DNA from: Victivallales bacterium Lenti_02
GTDB taxonomy: Bacteria > Verrucomicrobiota > Lentisphaeria > Oligosphaerales > Lenti-02
Assembly: GCA_001603055.1 (NCBI GenBank)
Contig: LVAZ01000074.1
Location: 1-9,329 of the forward strand
Reading direction: 5' to 3'
DNA: 9,329 nt
The notes under the pieces were generated by a model. It made no database searches. It was not told the DNA's origin and saw nothing but the letters and a program-made list of their open reading frames with translations. Shown here piece by piece: positions 6,530 through 9,329 of the stretch. Numbering within the stretch: position 1 is the first letter of the stretch; each line of letters begins with the position of its first letter. A program made the translations under genes and the position numbers.

Positions 6530-6564
6530 GCCGTATCCGGTTCGGTTTCTACAAGGAATACGGC
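6530..6564 (+). promoter_or_regulatory. Stem-loop enclosing the lyase ribosome binding site
   Basis: GCCGTAT (6530-6536) pairs perfectly with ATACGGC (6558-6564), one base before the ATG at 6566. The Shine-Dalgarno AAGGAA (6553-6558) lies in the 21-nt loop and its last base is in the stem. The fold could modulate translation of the lyase. The stem has 7 bp, four of them G-C, and may be fortuitous. Confidence 0.3.
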
Positions 6565-6565
6565 C

Positions 6566-9329
6566 ATGAAATTTGCTCTTTCGGCATTGTTCGCGTTCGG
6601 CATGGGGGTGTTGGCGGAGGCTCCGGCCCCTTTGGTGCTGCTGGACTCAGCGGAATCAATCGGGGCATGGCGCGGGCTCAAGGCAGTGCCGGCCCCGGAG
6701 CGTCCCGGAGAGACGGCGGCGCAATGGGCGGGGGCGGGAACGGGGGGCGTGGCGACCCTTGAGCCGGTTCCGGCGGATTGGAGCGGGCACCATGTCCTTT
6801 GTTTCGATCTCCATGCGGCGGGGGCGGCGGGGGCGAGCTTCATCCTGAATGCCGTGAGCGATCCCGCTCCGGAAGGACGGGGCAACTACTTCCTCACCAA
6901 GCTGGTGGTGGATTGGGAGGGGTGGCGCGAGGTGCGGATTCCTCTGGTCGGCTTCCAGCGGGTGCGCGCGCCGCAGGGCTGGCAGGCGGTGGATTCCCTG
7001 ACCTTCCATTCGCGGGGATGGAACCTCGAACCCACGCCGGGGGCGGTGCTTCATCTGGCCAATGTGCGGCTCGAATACAACGAGCGGCTGGCGCGGCGGC
7101 AACCGCCGCCGGTACACCGGCGCGAACCCCCGGAAATCGGCGGTTGGAACGGGCCGCTGCGTTTTCCTGACATTCCCTGGGAAAAAGTGTTCGCCTTCGC
7201 GGAGACGGACGGGACGGCGAAACGGCTGGTGGCGGACATCTCGCGCCGGGCGAAAAGCTATGTCGAGGAACCGGTCACGGTCCGCAAATTCTCCCTTGAC
7301 GACATTCCCGAGAAGGAGCGCGACGGGCGCTACCGGTATGCGGGGGACAACGCCGAAGTCTTCGCTCTGGCCATGCACGACTGCCGGTGCGGGAGCATGC
7401 TCGGCGGCCGCATGGTGCCCATCGCCCTGGCGGCGCGGCTGACCGGGGAGGTGCAGTATGTGGACTGGGTGAACCGGCAGTTGGCCGAGGTGGCCACCTG
7501 GAGCCCGCTCCAGCGGCCGGGCTGGACCCAGTACAACCCCAACGCCACCCTGCCGCCGGGGGGCGACGGGAATTGGTTGGCCACGGGCTACTCGATGAAG
7601 GCCATCGTCCAGACCCTCCAATTGATGGGGGACCGGGTTCCCGCCGATCTGCGGGCCTCCCTGCGCGCACTCCTCCAGAAGGAGATCGACAGCATCCGCG
7701 ACGACTGGGCCAGCCGCCGCCCCTGGTTCGTGCGGTCCAATTTCCCCGACACCAACCAGTGGGTGCTGCCCAATATGGCCATGATCTATGCCTCCCTCTA
7801 TCTGGGCGGGGAGCGCAACCGGGAGGCCTACGAGCTGGGGGTGCGCAATCTGGCCTGGACCTGCGCGGTGCAGGGCGAGGACGGCAGTTGGAGCGAGGGC
7901 TTGAGCTACGGTTTGATGAGCGCCGAGTATCTGTTCTGGGCAGCCTGGGCCATGCATGCCAACGGCGACGAGCGTCTGCTCGATTTCGGCTTCGCCCGGA
8001 ACTACAACAACTGGCTGATCCACATGGCGATGCCGGGCGGTTTCGCGGTGAACGCCTACGATTGCGGGCTCAACCAGTTGGGCGAGACGCCTCATGATTC
8101 GTTTCTCCTCAGCGCCCTGCTGGTGGGGCTGCCCGAGGCCTACTGGGCCGGGGAGAATCTGTTCCGGCAGTTGCCGGCGAGTTATGCGGGCCTGCTCTAC
8201 CGGTATGCCAGCGCCAGCCGGGAAATGACGCCGGCGGTGCCGGAGACCTTCGCCTTCTTCCCCCATCAGCAGGTATTGACCTGGCGGTCGAACTGGGAGC
8301 GGAACCACGGCATGGGGCTGTGGATTCGCGGCGGCTCGACGCGGGACTCCCACTGTCATCGCGACAACGGGCACATTTCGGTCTACAACGGCAGGACTCC
8401 GGTCCTCATCGAGGCGGGCACGCCAAGCTACGACGACCGGGAGATGCCGGTGAAGTACAGCCCTGCCGCCGGGCACAACATGCTGCAACCGGCGGCGGCA
8501 CCGGAAACCGACAACCGGGGACGGCATACCCCGCTGACTGTCCAGCGGCTGGACCCGGACGGCGGCGCGGTGGTGGTCGATGGCACCCATGCTCTGCCCG
8601 GGGTCGAGGAATGGCTGCGCGCCATCGACTGGGACCGGGGGGGCCGGGTGCGGATTGCGGACACGGTGGGTTTCGATCACGAAGTCGGGGGCGGCTCGGA
8701 GGTGTTCCGCTGGCATACCGGAAGCCCCGTGCCGGTGGAGATTTCGGGCACGGGCCGCGAGTGGACAGTCCGCTGGGCGGGGGCCAGTCTGGTTCTGACG
8801 GGCGACCGGGAACTGATGGTTGACCAAACGCCCTGGCCGGACCGTTCCGGGGTGAACGGCCATGTCTGCGTGCGGATTCTGGTGGCGGCATCGACCCGCG
8901 AGCTGAAGCTGTCCTCGCGTCTGGAGTTCGCGGTTGCCGAGCCCAGGGGAGCGCAGTCCCCCCCGTATGATGAGTACCGTCGGCAGTTTCCCGACGGCGA
9001 CGGGCGGGATGTGCATGTGCTGCGGGCGGCGGACATGATCGGCGAGGATGGCCGATTCAGCATTTCGGAAACCAAGGTGGGCGCGGAGCGCAGCATCTAC
9101 AACTGGAACTATCCCGGCCAGACTCTGGCCGCCACGGTTCCCGTCGCCACGGCGGGCTGGTACCGCGTCTTTCTCAAATGCTGCACGGGCATCAACCACG
9201 GCATTCCGGTCCGCAGCCTGGCGGTGGATGGGAAGGTTCCCTTCCGCGAGGCAGCGCGTCTGGTTTTCCCGGACACCGGCGGCTGGAGCAACGACCGGGA
9301 CGACTGGGCGCTACGCTCCCTCGGCCAGG
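6566..9329 (+). CDS. Exported heparinase II/III-like polysaccharide lyase, 3' end missing
   Basis: The frame is open for 921 residues and runs off the window without a stop. Residues 1-19 form a Sec signal peptide (MKFALSALFAFGMGVLAEA). Residues about 21-170 look like a jelly-roll carbohydrate-binding domain (DWSGHHVLCFDL, DWEGWREVRIPL, PQGWQAVDSLTF). About 190-560 fit the alpha/alpha toroid of heparinase II/III-like lyases, with TNQW (396-399) and EGLSYG (444-449) in the positions of the neutralising Asn and catalytic Tyr; Tyr448 is the candidate acid/base. The beta-sandwich follows with the hallmark SHCHRDNG (595-602; His596, His598, Asp600) and VLIEAGTPSYDD. From about 815 a second jelly-roll (CBM35/CBM6-like: GWYRVFL, TGGWSND) begins. 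The family cleaves uronate-containing glycans by beta-elimination in the periplasm or outside the cell; the substrate (heparin/chondroitin-like, alginate-like or other) is not decidable. AAGGAA at 6553-6558 supports the start. Confidence 0.88.
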   Translation, partial: MKFALSALFAFGMGVLAEAPAPLVLLDSAESIGAWRGLKAVPAPERPGETAAQWAGAGTGGVATLEPVPADWSGHHVLCFDLHAAGAAGASFILNAVSDPAPEGRGNYFLTKLVVDWEGWREVRIPLVGFQRVRAPQGWQAVDSLTFHSRGWNLEPTPGAVLHLANVRLEYNERLARRQPPPVHRREPPEIGGWNGPLRFPDIPWEKVFAFAETDGTAKRLVADISRRAKSYVEEPVTVRKFSLDDIPEKERDGRYRYAGDNAEVFALAMHDCRCGSMLGGRMVPIALAARLTGEVQYVDWVNRQLAEVATWSPLQRPGWTQYNPNATLPPGGDGNWLATGYSMKAIVQTLQLMGDRVPADLRASLRALLQKEIDSIRDDWASRRPWFVRSNFPDTNQWVLPNMAMIYASLYLGGERNREAYELGVRNLAWTCAVQGEDGSWSEGLSYGLMSAEYLFWAAWAMHANGDERLLDFGFARNYNNWLIHMAMPGGFAVNAYDCGLNQLGETPHDSFLLSALLVGLPEAYWAGENLFRQLPASYAGLLYRYASASREMTPAVPETFAFFPHQQVLTWRSNWERNHGMGLWIRGGSTRDSHCHRDNGHISVYNGRTPVLIEAGTPSYDDREMPVKYSPAAGHNMLQPAAAPETDNRGRHTPLTVQRLDPDGGAVVVDGTHALPGVEEWLRAIDWDRGGRVRIADTVGFDHEVGGGSEVFRWHTGSPVPVEISGTGREWTVRWAGASLVLTGDRELMVDQTPWPDRSGVNGHVCVRILVAASTRELKLSSRLEFAVAEPRGAQSPPYDEYRRQFPDGDGRDVHVLRAADMIGEDGRFSISETKVGAERSIYNWNYPGQTLAATVPVATAGWYRVFLKCCTGINHGIPVRSLAVDGKVPFREAARLVFPDTGGWSNDRDDWALRSLGQ

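Noticed and set aside
6656..9199. An 847-codon open frame on the minus strand across the lyase gene
   Set aside because: It is antisense to a gene with signal peptide and family motifs. Its translation is rich in His/Pro/Arg/Gly with no recognisable domain; GC-rich third positions remove stop codons from this frame.

Overview
The window is GC-rich bacterial DNA, with all supported genes on the + strand. Its gene content fits a polysaccharide-degrading member of the PVC superphylum (Kiritimatiellota, Lentisphaerota or Verrucomicrobiota). The reasons are an exported multi-domain heparinase II/III-like lyase, a BNR-type propeller protein, an aldo/keto reductase paired with a Gfo/Idh/MocA dehydrogenase, and intergenic REP-like palindromes. 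This assignment is an inference from gene families; there is no rRNA or other phylogenetic marker here.

Layout. Positions 1-386 hold no convincing gene. They contain a REP-like palindrome (91-120), a leader able to form competing stem-loops (139-206) and further hairpins. Positions 387-2327 encode a lipoprotein built from two secretin-like modules separated by an Asp-rich linker. After a possible weak terminator (2463-2486), an aldo/keto reductase (2521-3468) and a Gfo/Idh/MocA-family dehydrogenase (3482-4489) form a tight pair with a 13-nt gap. A small exported protein of unknown function follows (4602-5081). The next intergenic stretch carries a twin-hairpin palindromic element (5114-5184). 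A BNR/Asp-box beta-propeller protein (5294-6466) comes next. The last gene is an exported heparinase II/III-like polysaccharide lyase with carbohydrate-binding modules at both ends (6566 to the window edge, incomplete).

How the genes may work together. The most economical reading is a glycan-use locus. The exported lyase would cleave a uronic-acid-containing (possibly sulfated) polysaccharide, and the propeller protein may bind or process glycans. The two NAD(P)-dependent oxidoreductases would convert released sugars inside the cell. The substrate cannot be read from the sequence. The secretin-like lipoprotein and the small exported protein are not obviously part of this pathway; both look less strongly GC-biased at third codon positions than the other genes, by eye. 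Every gene is preceded by a good Shine-Dalgarno sequence, which supports the chosen starts. Several very long antisense reading frames are by-products of GC-rich codon use and are not annotated.
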